A stretch of 64,000 bases of DNA from NCBI RefSeq assembly GCF_011761185.1, contig NZ_JAAOYM010000002.1, positions 372,001-436,000 of the forward strand. The letters run 5' to 3'. The notes beneath the pieces are model-generated. The model worked only from the letters and a program-made list of their open reading frames with translations, made no database searches and had not been told where the DNA came from. Position 1 is the stretch's first letter; each line of letters starts with the position of its first letter. Shown one piece after another: positions 16,730 through 24,518 of the stretch. Position numbers and translations under genes: made by a program. The stretch comes from Saccharomonospora amisosensis. GTDB taxonomy: Bacteria; Actinomycetota; Actinomycetes; Mycobacteriales; Pseudonocardiaceae.

Positions 16730-18177
16730 AGCCGTTCGATCACTCCTGCCTCCTCCAGCGGGTGCGGCCGGTAGCGGCCGGGGGCCTCGCCACACAGCCG
16801 TGGGGTCGGCAGCAGTTTCCCGGGATTGCACAGCCCCGCCGGGTCGAACGCCGAGCGGACCCGGTCCATCGTCGCGAGGTCGTCTCTGGAGAACATCGTG
16901 GGCATGGAGCACGCCTTGTCGGTGCCGATGCCGTGCTCACCCGACAGTGAGCCGCCCAGCTCCACACACAACTCGGCGATCTCCTTGGACAGCTGTTCCG
17001 CACGATCCAACTCGCCCGCCGACTCGTCGAACAGCACAAGCGGGTGCAGGTTGCCGTCCCCGGCGTGGAAGACGTTGGCCACCCGCAGCCCGGCGGCGCG
17101 ACCCATGTCCTCGATGCGGCCGAGCACCTCGGCGAGCCTTGTCCTCGGTACCACGCCGTCCTGCACGATGTAGTCGGGGCTGATCCGGCCGACCGCCGCG
17201 AACGCGGCCTTCCGGCCCTTCCAGATCTTCGCGCGTTCCGCCGCGTCGCCCGCGATGTGCAGGCGGGTGCAGCCGTGCCGTTCGCAGATGGCTTTGACCT
17301 GCTCGAACTGCTCGCCGCACTCGGCGGCCGGGCCGTCCAGTTCCACGACGAGGGCAGCCGGTGTTTCCAATGTGTAGCCGGCTCCCACTGCCTGCTCCGC
17401 CGCCTGGATGGCGAGGTTGTCCATCATCTCCACGGCGGCGGGCACGATCCCCGCCGCCACGATGTCGCTGACGACCTCGCCCGCCTCGGTCACCGAGGGG
17501 AAGTCCGCCAGCAGCGTGCGCACGGTCTGCGGGACCCGCAGCAACCGCACGGTGATCTCGCAGGCGATGCCCAGCGTGCCCTCCGAGCCGATGAAGACAC
17601 CTCGCAGGTCCGGCCCGAGCTGTTCGGCGGTGTCGCCGCCGAGGGTGACGACCTCGCCGTCCGGCAGCACGACGGTCAGTTCGAGCACATGGTTGGTGGT
17701 GAAGCCGTACTTCAGGCAGTGCGCGCCGCCGGAGTTCTCCGCCACGTTGCCGCCGATGGTGCACACCTGCTGGCTGGAGGGATCGGGCGCGTAGTAGAGC
17801 CCGAACGGCGCGGCGGCCTTGGTGATGTCCAGGTTCGTCACACCGGGCTGGAGCACCGCGCGCCGGTCGACCGGGTCCACCTCCAGCACGCGGCGAAGCC
17901 GCTGCAACGAGATCACCACCCCGTCGGCGACCGGGAGCGCGCCACCGGAGAGGCCGGTGCCAGCACCCCGAGCGACGAACGGCACTCCGTGCTGGTGACA
18001 GACGCGCGCCGCGGCCGCCACTCCCGCCGTGTCGAGCGGCAGGACGACCAGGCCGGGCACCTGCCGGAAGCCGGTGAGCCCGTCACACTCGTAGCTGCGT
18101 AGTCCGACCGGGTCGGAGACGATGTTGTCTTCCCCGACCGCGGAGGCCAGCGCGGCGTGTACCGCCGCGTCGAGCAT
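16726..18177 (-). CDS. glcD: glycolate oxidase subunit, FAD-linked oxidase
   Basis: 483 residues from ATG 18177 (an upstream in-frame start adds 14 residues without family support). The N-terminal FAD domain contains VARGAGTGLSGGALP and GGNVAENSGGAHCLKYG; the C-terminal FAD-oxidase domain contains VFHAGDGNLHPLVLFD and GGSLSGEHGIGTDK, with the conserved His and Arg-type substrate ligands. It oxidises glycolate or another 2-hydroxyacid to the 2-oxoacid. First gene of the operon; 160 bp upstream separate it from the next gene, with an imperfect TGGA/TCCA repeat at 18203-18223. Confidence 0.94.
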   Translation of the reverse strand: MLDAAVHAALASAVGEDNIVSDPVGLRSYECDGLTGFRQVPGLVVLPLDTAGVAAAARVCHQHGVPFVARGAGTGLSGGALPVADGVVISLQRLRRVLEVDPVDRRAVLQPGVTNLDITKAAAPFGLYYAPDPSSQQVCTIGGNVAENSGGAHCLKYGFTTNHVLELTVVLPDGEVVTLGGDTAEQLGPDLRGVFIGSEGTLGIACEITVRLLRVPQTVRTLLADFPSVTEAGEVVSDIVAAGIVPAAVEMMDNLAIQAAEQAVGAGYTLETPAALVVELDGPAAECGEQFEQVKAICERHGCTRLHIAGDAAERAKIWKGRKAAFAAVGRISPDYIVQDGVVPRTRLAEVLGRIEDMGRAAGLRVANVFHAGDGNLHPLVLFDESAGELDRAEQLSKEIAELCVELGGSLSGEHGIGTDKACSMPTMFSRDDLATMDRVRSAFDPAGLCNPGKLLPTPRLCGEAPGRYRPHPLEEAGVIERL

Positions 18178-18202
18178 CCTCGCCCACCTGCTTTCCGCTT
18201 CA

Positions 18203-18223
18203 TGGAACAGAAATGCCACTCCA
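18203..18223. promoter_or_regulatory. possible operator upstream of glcD
   Basis: TGGA and TCCA lie at the ends of a 21-bp segment 26 bp upstream of the glcD start. Only the ends are symmetric, so this is a weak candidate; no regulator gene of the GntR or IclR kind is adjacent. Confidence 0.25.
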
Positions 18224-18338
18224 AGGAAACGTTACATCCGTCTTGTCCCTGGGCGTCAAGCCTTCGGCCCGCCGTCGTCGAAGCCCACCCCCGCGTGTCG
18301 TCCACGGTCGGGCCAGTGCCGGGTGGTACCAAGAGCGC

Positions 18339-18548
18339 ATGACGTGTGCGAGCTGCCGGAGCGGATTCGACCATTGCCACGGCACGCTGGTGCTGCATAG
18401 CGACGGCGAGGTCGACTGCACCGAGCAGGGCTGCGTCGACGGCGACATCGTGCGGCACACGCTCGTGATCGAATGCCACGACATCGAGGGCGGGTGTGGC
18501 TGTGCGGAGCCGCCGTCGGGTCACGAGGAGCTGCGCCGGGCCTCGTAG
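18339..18548 (+). CDS. small Cys/His-rich protein
   Basis: 69 residues from ATG 18339. It has many cysteines and histidines in a small space: CASCRSGFDHCHG at the start, CTEQGC in the middle, and ECHDIEGGCGC near the end. The spacing suggests one or two zinc sites. I believe similar small proteins occur next to other actinomycete genes, but the function is unknown. The start chosen removes an upstream Arg/Pro-rich stretch that looks non-coding. Followed 16 bp later by a nucleotidyltransferase gene on the same strand. Confidence 0.7.
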   Translation: MTCASCRSGFDHCHGTLVLHSDGEVDCTEQGCVDGDIVRHTLVIECHDIEGGCGCAEPPSGHEELRRAS

Positions 18549-18564
18549 GGCGTCGTAGGGCTCA

Positions 18565-18999
18565 GTGGCCCTGGCCGTCGACATCGCGGAGGCGATCCGC
18601 CGCATCGCCCGCTGGGCAGCCGAGCGTGACGACATCGCCGGTGTGCTGCTGGTCGGTTCCCGTGCACGCGGCACCGCGCGACCCGAATCGGACATCGATG
18701 TCGTCGTGCTCAGCCGCGACACCAACCGCTACCGCGACGGTGCCTGGGTCGACGAACTCGCGATCGCAGAGTTGACCGGGACCCGACCCTGGGGAGCGAT
18801 CACCGAGTATCGGCTTGTCGCGGCCGGTGGCTTCGAAGTCGAGATCAACATTGGTCACCCTGACTGGGCCCGCACCGATCCCATCGACCCAGGCACCCGG
18901 CGCGTCGTGACCGAAGGGGCCCGCATCGTGCACGACCCGGGAGGCGTCCTGGCGGCCCTGTTGCACGCTTGCGGACGCCTACCGGGCCCGCGGTCTTGA
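18565..18999 (+). CDS. nucleotidyltransferase-domain protein (Pol beta fold, MNT type)
   Basis: 144 residues. GVLLVGSRARGTARPESDID contains the G-S-x-A-x-G and D-x-D metal signature of the Pol beta superfamily (residues about 26-45). The third acidic residue is probably the Glu in GGFEVEINI. It resembles aminoglycoside-nucleotidyltransferase-like or MNT-type proteins, but no HEPN partner is adjacent, so a toxin-antitoxin role is not supported. It may be cotranscribed with the Cys/His-rich gene. Confidence 0.75.
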   Translation: MALAVDIAEAIRRIARWAAERDDIAGVLLVGSRARGTARPESDIDVVVLSRDTNRYRDGAWVDELAIAELTGTRPWGAITEYRLVAAGGFEVEINIGHPDWARTDPIDPGTRRVVTEGARIVHDPGGVLAALLHACGRLPGPRS

Positions 19000-19017
19000 A
19001 GCGGCGGGCACATCACG

Positions 19018-19224
19018 TCAGCGGCCGCGTTGCGATGGCACGTGCCTGCCTTCCTCGGGGGCGAGACCCAGCGCGTCCAGCAACTCGGCACAGTCCTCGG
19101 CGTCGGCCGCCGCCGAGGCGACGGCACGTACGGCCCTGCGCCGCTGCTCAGGGTCGGGTTCCTCGGTGTAGGGCAGGACCGGCCGGGGGTTCTGGCTCGG
19201 AGCGGTCGGGCTGAATGCGTTCAC
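19018..19224 (-). CDS. small conserved hypothetical protein, 68 residues
   Basis: Start at GTG 19224, with GGGAG about six bases upstream. The N-terminal half is a proline-rich tail (AFSPTAPSQNPRPVLPY) and the C-terminal half a helical segment (PEQRRRAVRAVASAAADAED then CAELLDALGLAPEEG). The motif DAEDCAELLDALGL looks like a family that I believe is common in actinomycetes, with no known function. Convergent with the nucleotidyltransferase gene and divergent from the membrane protein that follows. Confidence 0.65.
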   Translation of the reverse strand: MNAFSPTAPSQNPRPVLPYTEEPDPEQRRRAVRAVASAAADAEDCAELLDALGLAPEEGRHVPSQRGR

Positions 19225-19363
19225 GGCTGCTCCCGCGGGATCGATGTCGGTCTTGGTAGCTGCTGTTACCCACTCGGCGGGAGCCCTACACGCGCGGTTT
19301 CTCCCCGCAGGCGCTTGGGTACGCAACGTCAGTGGCTTTTTGTCACGCAGAAAGGAGGCTGAG

Positions 19364-19834
19364 GTGGCTACCGACGCTTACCTGGCGTTCATCGGCCTGG
19401 GCCTGGTCATGATCGTCGCAGATGGGCAACTGCTTTACCACAGCGGAAAGCGGTACTTGTCCGACGTAGACACCGAAGGCGAGCAGGTCGGCTCGATGGC
19501 GTCACTGGTCACCGTGCTGTTCCACCTGGTGATGTTCGGGTTCTTGGCGTTGCTGTCCGTGCTGGACTTCGACTTCGGTGACCCGATGCGCTCCATCGTG
19601 GGCAACCTCGGCGTGTTGCTGCTCCTGCTGGCGCTTGTGCACGCCGTGACCATGGCCGTTGTGTCGCAGATCCACGACAGCAGGGCGGCCGACGACCGGT
19701 TCAACCGGCCCGCCACCCGCCCTTCGGCAAGCACCAACTCCCAACTACAGCGTGGTCCAGTGGTGACGCCGGTGCCCGGTCAGCACGGCCGCGACCCTCG
19801 GATGAGCCCGACGATCGAGGACCAGTCGCCGTAA
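19364..19834 (+). CDS. membrane protein, three hydrophobic segments
   Basis: 156 residues from GTG 19364, with AAAGGAGG six bases upstream, which decides this start. Hydrophobic segments are AYLAFIGLGLVMIVADGQLL, SLVTVLFHLVMFGFLALLSV and IVGNLGVLLLLLALVHAVTM; the rest is a polar C-terminal tail of about 45 residues rich in Pro, Arg and Ser. I do not recognise the family. No operon partner is evident. Confidence 0.7.
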   Translation: MATDAYLAFIGLGLVMIVADGQLLYHSGKRYLSDVDTEGEQVGSMASLVTVLFHLVMFGFLALLSVLDFDFGDPMRSIVGNLGVLLLLLALVHAVTMAVVSQIHDSRAADDRFNRPATRPSASTNSQLQRGPVVTPVPGQHGRDPRMSPTIEDQSP

Positions 19835-19947
19835 CGACGCGGTCGTTTCGGTCCCTTCGGTTCTCTGGCAGCGAGTTCGTAGCAGGCGAGCAGGCGAAGC
19901 CCGTACCACTCGTCCGGGCTCCACTCGGCCGCTGTCCGAGGTGGTTG

Positions 19948-20203
19948 TCAACCTTCCCGCAGCACTCGCGACCTGATGTCGTAGGCGTGGGAAGCCAGCA
20001 ACACGAGCTGGCTCGCGGGGGACGGCGCGGTCGGGATCGCGTTCGCGCTCTGCGATGGTTTGCACCACGTTATCGAGATGGCGGTCGAACTGCCTGCGTG
20101 CGGCGGGTTGGGCGAGCGCGGCCCAGCCACTGTGCAGGTCCTCGCCTATCCTGCTCGACCAGCGGCGTGCGGAACGATCCGTCGCCGAGTCCAGCCAGCC
20201 CAC
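19948..20203 (-). pseudogene. frameshifted small gene
   Basis: From GTG 20203, one minus-strand frame reads like a helical protein (RWSSRIGEDLHSGWAALAQP, ARRQFDRHLDNVVQTIAERE). Near 20010 at a run of five C (minus strand) the coding look moves to the next frame (ASQLVLLASHAYDIRSRVL, then stop at 19948). One inserted or lost C would join them into a protein of about 85 residues. The first frame without the shift continues to 19745 but with an Arg-rich sequence of shadow character. Could also be a sequencing error. Family unknown. The surrounding 19835-20286 holds nothing else. Confidence 0.45.
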
Positions 20204-20286
20204 ACCTGATGATGCACACGGCCGTGACGTGATCGCTACTCGGGGTTCGTAACCGATACTCTTCGCGCACGTCGAGGCGTGTGTCG

Positions 20287-20868
20287 CTAACCGGCGTCGC
20301 GGGGAGGCGGGGAGGTTTCCTGACCGCCCCTTACCAGCATCGTCAGTGCCTCGGCCGTGGAGGTGGTTGGCGCCTCGCCGGTAGCAAGGCCACGAAGCTG
20401 CAACCCGGCGAGCAAGGCGACGACCGGTCCGGCGAGCTGTCGCGGCCGTGGCACCCCGAGTGTGCGCAACACGGTCTCGGCCAACTCGTCGTACGCGGCG
20501 AAGCAGCGCCGCGCCGCCTCCCGCAACGAGGCGTCGCGCCCCGCCTGCAGGTACAGCTCCAGCGAGGCGATCTCCTCCACGCTCGCAGGCAGCCGGGCGA
20601 GCACGCCGGCCACCACCTCGGCTGCCTGCTCCACGGTCAGTTCGGCCGCACCGTGCGCCCGCGCCAGCTCGGCAAGTCGGCCGGCCTCCTCGTCGGCGAA
20701 CAGCAGCATCGCCTCCCGCAGTAGCGCGGTCTGGCTCGGGAAGTGGTAGGTGAGCGAGCCGAGGGAGATGCCCGCTCGCGCGACGATCCGGCGGTTGGTC
20801 AATCCGGCGACGCCGTGCTCGCCGACCACGCGCAACGCCGCGCGCAGGATGGTTTCCCTCGTGTTCAT
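20287..20868 (-). CDS. TetR-family transcriptional regulator
   Basis: 193 residues. The N-terminal HTH is ETILRAALRVVGEHGVAGLT with ISLGSLTYHFPSQTALLREA (GSLxYHF recognition helix). The C-terminal domain is helical and includes EEIASLELYLQAGRDASL. The start overlaps the stop of the amidase by 4 bp (ATGA), so the two are cotranscribed; the 18-bp palindrome before the amidase is its likely operator, giving autorepression of amidase and regulator. Confidence 0.92.
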   Translation of the reverse strand: MNTRETILRAALRVVGEHGVAGLTNRRIVARAGISLGSLTYHFPSQTALLREAMLLFADEEAGRLAELARAHGAAELTVEQAAEVVAGVLARLPASVEEIASLELYLQAGRDASLREAARRCFAAYDELAETVLRTLGVPRPRQLAGPVVALLAGLQLRGLATGEAPTTSTAEALTMLVRGGQETSPPPRDAG

Positions 20869-22226
20869 GGCCGACGCTCGTGCCAGCGAAGCGCCTCCTC
20901 GAGTTGACCCGCCAGCTGGAGCAGCAGCTCTTGCGAAGCGTTCGGTCCCATGAGTTGAGCCCCGACGGGCAGCCCTTCGCGGGTGAAGCCCGCGGGCACG
21001 TTCACGGCAGGCCAGCCGAGCACGTTCCAGGGCCAGGTGTAGGGGCAGGCGGCGATGATTTCCCGGTCGGTGCGCCAGTTCGGCATGCCAAGGAAGTGTC
21101 CAGCCCTCGGCGGTGGCGTGGCCGTGGTGGGGGCGAGCACGACGTCCACGTCGGCGAACACCGCACCCACCCGGTCGCGGAAATGCCGCTCCGCACGCCT
21201 GGCGAGTCCGAGCGCCGGTCGCAGCCACGAGCCGGTGCGCCGGTTGCCGAGTGTGCGGGGATCGAGCAGTTCCGGCTGCGGCACCCGGTTCACCCAGTCG
21301 GCAACACCGGCGAGTGAGCGGGGCAGGAAGTCCAGACCCAGCAGCCCGAACCTCGGCTCGGTCTCCACCAACTGGTGACCCAGCTCCGCCAGTGCGCCCG
21401 CGACGCCCTCCACCGCGGCGCGCACCTGCTCCTCCAGTGGGGTGCTCATGCCGGTGAAGGCAGGACGCAGCGAAAGCCCGATGCGCAGGTTGCCGGGGCG
21501 TTGGCAGGCGGCGTCGCGGAAGCGGCTGCCCGTGCCCGCGACGACGTCGAGGAGCAGCGCCGCGTCGCCCACGGTTCGCGCCAGCGGCCCGAACACGGTG
21601 AGGCCGTGGAAGAGTTCCGGCTCCGGCGCGGTCGGCACCAGTCCGCGCGGGGTCTTGATGCCGACCAGATTGGTCCACGCCGCCGGGATGCGCACCGAAC
21701 CCGCACCGTCGGAACCGAGCGCGCCCGCGACGATGCCCGCCGCGACGGCGGCAGCCGAGCCGCCCGACGAACCGCCAGGTGAGTACTCGGGGTTCCACGG
21801 GTTGCGGGTGATCCCGAACGCCGGACCTTCGGTGAACGGCCACTGCCCGATCTCCGGTGTGTTCGTCTTGCCGACGATCACGGCACCGGCGTTCTTGAGC
21901 CTGGTGACGACCTCGGCGTCGGCGCCGCGCACGTCGAACTCGCCAGGGCAGCCGAACGCCGTGGGCAGTCCCGCGATGTCGGTGTCGTCCTTGATGGCGA
22001 CCGGGACGCCGAGCAGCGGTGCGCGCTCGCCCCGCGCCCTGCGTGAGTCCGCCTCGGCGGCTTCCCTCATCGCCGCTTCGGGGCGGACGAACCGGAAGGC
22101 GTTGAGGCTGTGACGGGTGGACTCGATGCCCTCCAGCGCCGCCCGCGTCAGTTCGACCGAACTGAGCCTACCGTCGGCTACCAGTTCCGCCTGCCGGCGC
22201 AGTCCGGTGAACGCGACGTCGTGCAT
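20865..22226 (-). CDS. amidase (amidase-signature family)
   Basis: 453 residues from ATG 22226. The Ser-cisSer-Lys triad region is visible: Lys in VAIKDDTDIAG (about residue 73), and GGSSGGSAAAVAAGIV with the cis-Ser and nucleophile region GSDGAGSVRIPAAW. It hydrolyses an amide; the substrate is unknown. It begins 16 bp after a perfect TetR-type palindrome (22242-22259), follows DUF998 on the same strand, and overlaps tetR. Regulation by the overlapping tetR product is the simplest reading. Confidence 0.92.
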   Translation of the reverse strand: MHDVAFTGLRRQAELVADGRLSSVELTRAALEGIESTRHSLNAFRFVRPEAAMREAAEADSRRARGERAPLLGVPVAIKDDTDIAGLPTAFGCPGEFDVRGADAEVVTRLKNAGAVIVGKTNTPEIGQWPFTEGPAFGITRNPWNPEYSPGGSSGGSAAAVAAGIVAGALGSDGAGSVRIPAAWTNLVGIKTPRGLVPTAPEPELFHGLTVFGPLARTVGDAALLLDVVAGTGSRFRDAACQRPGNLRIGLSLRPAFTGMSTPLEEQVRAAVEGVAGALAELGHQLVETEPRFGLLGLDFLPRSLAGVADWVNRVPQPELLDPRTLGNRRTGSWLRPALGLARRAERHFRDRVGAVFADVDVVLAPTTATPPPRAGHFLGMPNWRTDREIIAACPYTWPWNVLGWPAVNVPAGFTREGLPVGAQLMGPNASQELLLQLAGQLEEALRWHERRP

Positions 22227-22241
22227 GGCCGCCCATCCTCT

Positions 22242-22259
22242 CGTTCGTTCGAACGAACG
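22242..22259. promoter_or_regulatory. perfect 18-bp palindrome, probable TetR operator
   Basis: CGTTCGTTC followed directly by GAACGAACG. It lies between the DUF998 stop (22262) and the amidase ATG (22226), in the only 35 bp that separate them. That is the expected place for an operator of the amidase-tetR pair. Confidence 0.8.
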
Positions 22260-22261
22260 TA

Positions 22262-22963
22262 TCAGCCACGCAGCGGTGGTGACAGCTTTGCCGCCCGGTT
22301 GGCCAGTACCAGCAGGCCGGCGAGCAGAGCGAAGTCCACGAGGAAGACAAGGCGCTGCGTCATGCCGACGGGCAGCGCGAGCGCCAGCGCGGAGACGGCG
22401 GAGTCCGGTGGCAAGGCGTCGCCGACATAGCTGAGCCCGAACACCGCGAGGCTGACGACGCCGACCTGGCACAGCCGGGCGAGCGCCGCTGCGGTCGCCG
22501 CCAACGCGGGCACATCCCGGGCCCGTTCGGCAAGGGTCCAGGTGAGCGCGGGCAGGCAAAGGAAGGCAACGAGACTGGCGTACTGGTGGATCCGTCCGCT
22601 GGCCGGGTCGATGTCGGAGGTGAAGGTGGCGGGGAACAGCGCGGCCGCGACCAGGCCGAGCGCCGTGGCGCCTGCCAGGACACTCGTTGTGCGGCCGAAC
22701 GCGATCCCGCTGGACCGCAGCGCCGCGCTGACCGCGAGCACGCCGATCGCGAAGGACAGCAGGCTGGCCTCCAGCATCCCGCCACCTCGCTCGGTGAACG
22801 CGTAACGGCTGACGGGGTCCAGCAGCGGATGAAACGCGCTGACGGCGTGCAGGACGGTGAGTGTGAACAGCGCCCAGCCCAGACTCACCGACGCGGTCAG
22901 CGTCCAGGTGCGTGTGCGACCCGCCGAGCGCGATGCGGCGGCTTCGACCCCCAATTGCGGCAT
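22262..22963 (-). CDS. DUF998 membrane protein
   Basis: 233 residues starting at ATG 22963, with GGAG close upstream. Six hydrophobic segments are visible, starting SVSLGWALFTLTVLHAVSAF and including SFAIGVLAVSAAL, VLAGATALGLVAAALFPA, SLVAFLCLPALTWTL and LCQVGVVSLAVFGLSYVG. FPATFTSDIDPASGRIHQYA matches the DUF998 loop with an IHQ motif. The molecular function is unknown. It precedes the amidase by 35 bp but a separate operator lies between, so it is probably a separate unit. Confidence 0.8.
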   Translation of the reverse strand: MPQLGVEAAASRSAGRTRTWTLTASVSLGWALFTLTVLHAVSAFHPLLDPVSRYAFTERGGGMLEASLLSFAIGVLAVSAALRSSGIAFGRTTSVLAGATALGLVAAALFPATFTSDIDPASGRIHQYASLVAFLCLPALTWTLAERARDVPALAATAAALARLCQVGVVSLAVFGLSYVGDALPPDSAVSALALALPVGMTQRLVFLVDFALLAGLLVLANRAAKLSPPLRG

Positions 22964-23028
22964 ATCTCCAGCGTTGCCGCGCGCGCCACGGTTGTGATCA
23001 GGGACGACCCTGATCGTTCCCGGACTTG

Positions 23029-23790
23029 TCAGGCGAAGTCGATCAGGGCCAGCGCCTGGTCGTCGTGGCGTTTCACGCGCGGCCACCGCTGCCCTTGCGG
23101 GTCGGACAGTTCAGCCGCTCGCACGGCGTCGAGCACGCGTTCGAGCCCTTGTTCGCGAGCCAGCGCGAGCATCCCCGGCCAGTCGAGTACCCCGTAGGTG
23201 TCGACTCCGACCGAGACACCGTCGGTTGCCAGCAGCACGGCCTCCACCTCCCCGCGCGGCCAGCTTCGCAGCAGTGCCTGCTCGGCCGCGGTCGGGTCGG
23301 CCTCGGCGACCCAGAAACCGCCCGAAGCGTTGCGGAGCCGGTTGACGTCGGCGCGGGTGCGAAGGACTCCGCTGTCGCGAAGGTGCGTCAGCCTGGTGTC
23401 GCTGAGCACGTCGGGCCCTGAGGGGGTGAACACGACGACCGGACTGTCGGCCAGCACGAGCGCGTCCACGGTCCGCGCGCTCCAGCGCAGCATGGCCACC
23501 GTGCTCGATGGGCAGTCGCGGGGCCGCAGGTCGTACTCGGCGGCCACCTCGCGGATGGAGTCGGCGAGGACCGCCGCGAGATCCCGCTGCGGCGCGCTGA
23601 CGAGGTTGGCCTCGACCCTGCGGGCGAGGCGGCAGGCGTACCAGCCGCCGCTCGGTAGGTTCGCGCGGAACTCGGTAGCTCCGTCGAGCAGGGCGACGGC
23701 GTTGTCGGTGCGCACCACGTAGTCCTCGCTGGGTCGCTCGTCTCCGGCGAGACCGACGCCCGCACGCTCCGCGATCTCGATTCGTGGCAC
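23029..23790 (-). CDS. PP2C-like serine/threonine phosphatase domain protein
   Basis: 253 residues. PP2C metal-binding positions can be traced: SEDYVVRTDNAVALLDGATE gives the first Asp pair (D-G), STVAMLRWS is the middle strand, LLATDGVSVGVDTYG the third and KRHDDQALALI the fourth Asp pair. The N-terminal metal Asp-Gly is present, so it may be active. No kinase or anti-sigma partner is close. A helical insert of unusual composition (about 100-165) separates the motifs. Confidence 0.7.
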   Translation of the reverse strand: MPRIEIAERAGVGLAGDERPSEDYVVRTDNAVALLDGATEFRANLPSGGWYACRLARRVEANLVSAPQRDLAAVLADSIREVAAEYDLRPRDCPSSTVAMLRWSARTVDALVLADSPVVVFTPSGPDVLSDTRLTHLRDSGVLRTRADVNRLRNASGGFWVAEADPTAAEQALLRSWPRGEVEAVLLATDGVSVGVDTYGVLDWPGMLALAREQGLERVLDAVRAAELSDPQGQRWPRVKRHDDQALALIDFA

Positions 23791-23836
23791 AGCCCGACAG
23801 TAGCCAGCGGCGAAGCACCGGCCGCGCCGGTGTCCA

Positions 23837-24457
23837 TCACCGCTTCCGGTAGGCGACGAGCGGCAGGAAGGCCTGCGTCAGCGGTCCGATGGCGAGCGCG
23901 TAGAGCACCGTTCCGACCCCGACCGTGCCGCCGAGCAGCCAACCGATCGCGAGTACGGTCAGTTCGATCAAGGTGCGGACAAGCCGCACGGACCGGCCCG
24001 TGCGGGCGGCCAGCCCGGTCATCAGCCCGTCGCGGGGGCCTGGGCCGAGCCTGGCGCCGACGTAGGCGGCGGTGGCCAGGCCGTTCAGCACGATGCCGCC
24101 GATGAGCAGCAGAGCCTGCCACGCGAACGCGTGCTGATCCGGCAACACCAGCCGAACCAGGTCGACGGTCACCGAGATGACCACCACGTTGGCGATCGTG
24201 CCGATTCCGGGCCGCTGGCGAAGCGGCACCCACAGCAACAGCACGGCCACGGCGGTCACCGCCGTCACAGTGCCGAAGGTGAGACCGGTCCGGCCCGCGA
24301 CCCCCTCGTGCAGCACGTCCCACGGGTTCAGGCCGAGACCGGACCTGGTCATCATCGCCATGCTCGTGCCGTAGAGCACCAGACCGGCGAACAGTTGGCC
24401 GAGGCGGCGGGTGGGGTCGTTGGTGACGGAGACCGGATGCAGTTCGACGTGAGCCAC
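23837..24457 (-). CDS. YczE/YyaS-type membrane protein
   Basis: 206 residues from GTG 24457 (other in-frame starts lie up to 42 bp upstream). Four or five hydrophobic helices: LFAGLVLYGTSMAMM, VTAVTAVAVLLLWVPL, VVVISVTVDLVRLVL and LLLIGGIVLNGLATAAYVG. GLGLNPWDVLHEG and LGPGPRDGLMTG are the characteristic repeats of the YczE family (the N-P-W-D and P-R-D motifs). It is divergent from a MocR-type regulator, which is a known pairing; the regulator presumably controls it. Confidence 0.85.
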   Translation of the reverse strand: MAHVELHPVSVTNDPTRRLGQLFAGLVLYGTSMAMMTRSGLGLNPWDVLHEGVAGRTGLTFGTVTAVTAVAVLLLWVPLRQRPGIGTIANVVVISVTVDLVRLVLPDQHAFAWQALLLIGGIVLNGLATAAYVGARLGPGPRDGLMTGLAARTGRSVRLVRTLIELTVLAIGWLLGGTVGVGTVLYALAIGPLTQAFLPLVAYRKR

Positions 24458-24475
24458 CAGCAAACTATCGCCAGC

Positions 24476-24515
24476 ATTGGCTCGCCGAACCATAGCCAAT
24501 TATGAAGAATTGGCT
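24476..24515. promoter_or_regulatory. MocR operator: three ATTGGCT boxes
   Basis: ATTGGCT occurs at 24476-24482 and again at 24509-24515, 33 bp apart (about three helical turns), with the reverse complement AGCCAAT between them at 24494-24500. The second and third boxes form an exact inverted repeat (AGCCAATT, six bases, AATTGGCT). The site lies between the divergent yczE and mocR starts and directly before the mocR ATG (24519). Confidence 0.75.
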
Positions 24516-24518
24516 CCC

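Noticed and set aside
18565-18999. A HEPN/MNT toxin-antitoxin module
   Set aside because: Only the nucleotidyltransferase is present; no HEPN gene is on either side.
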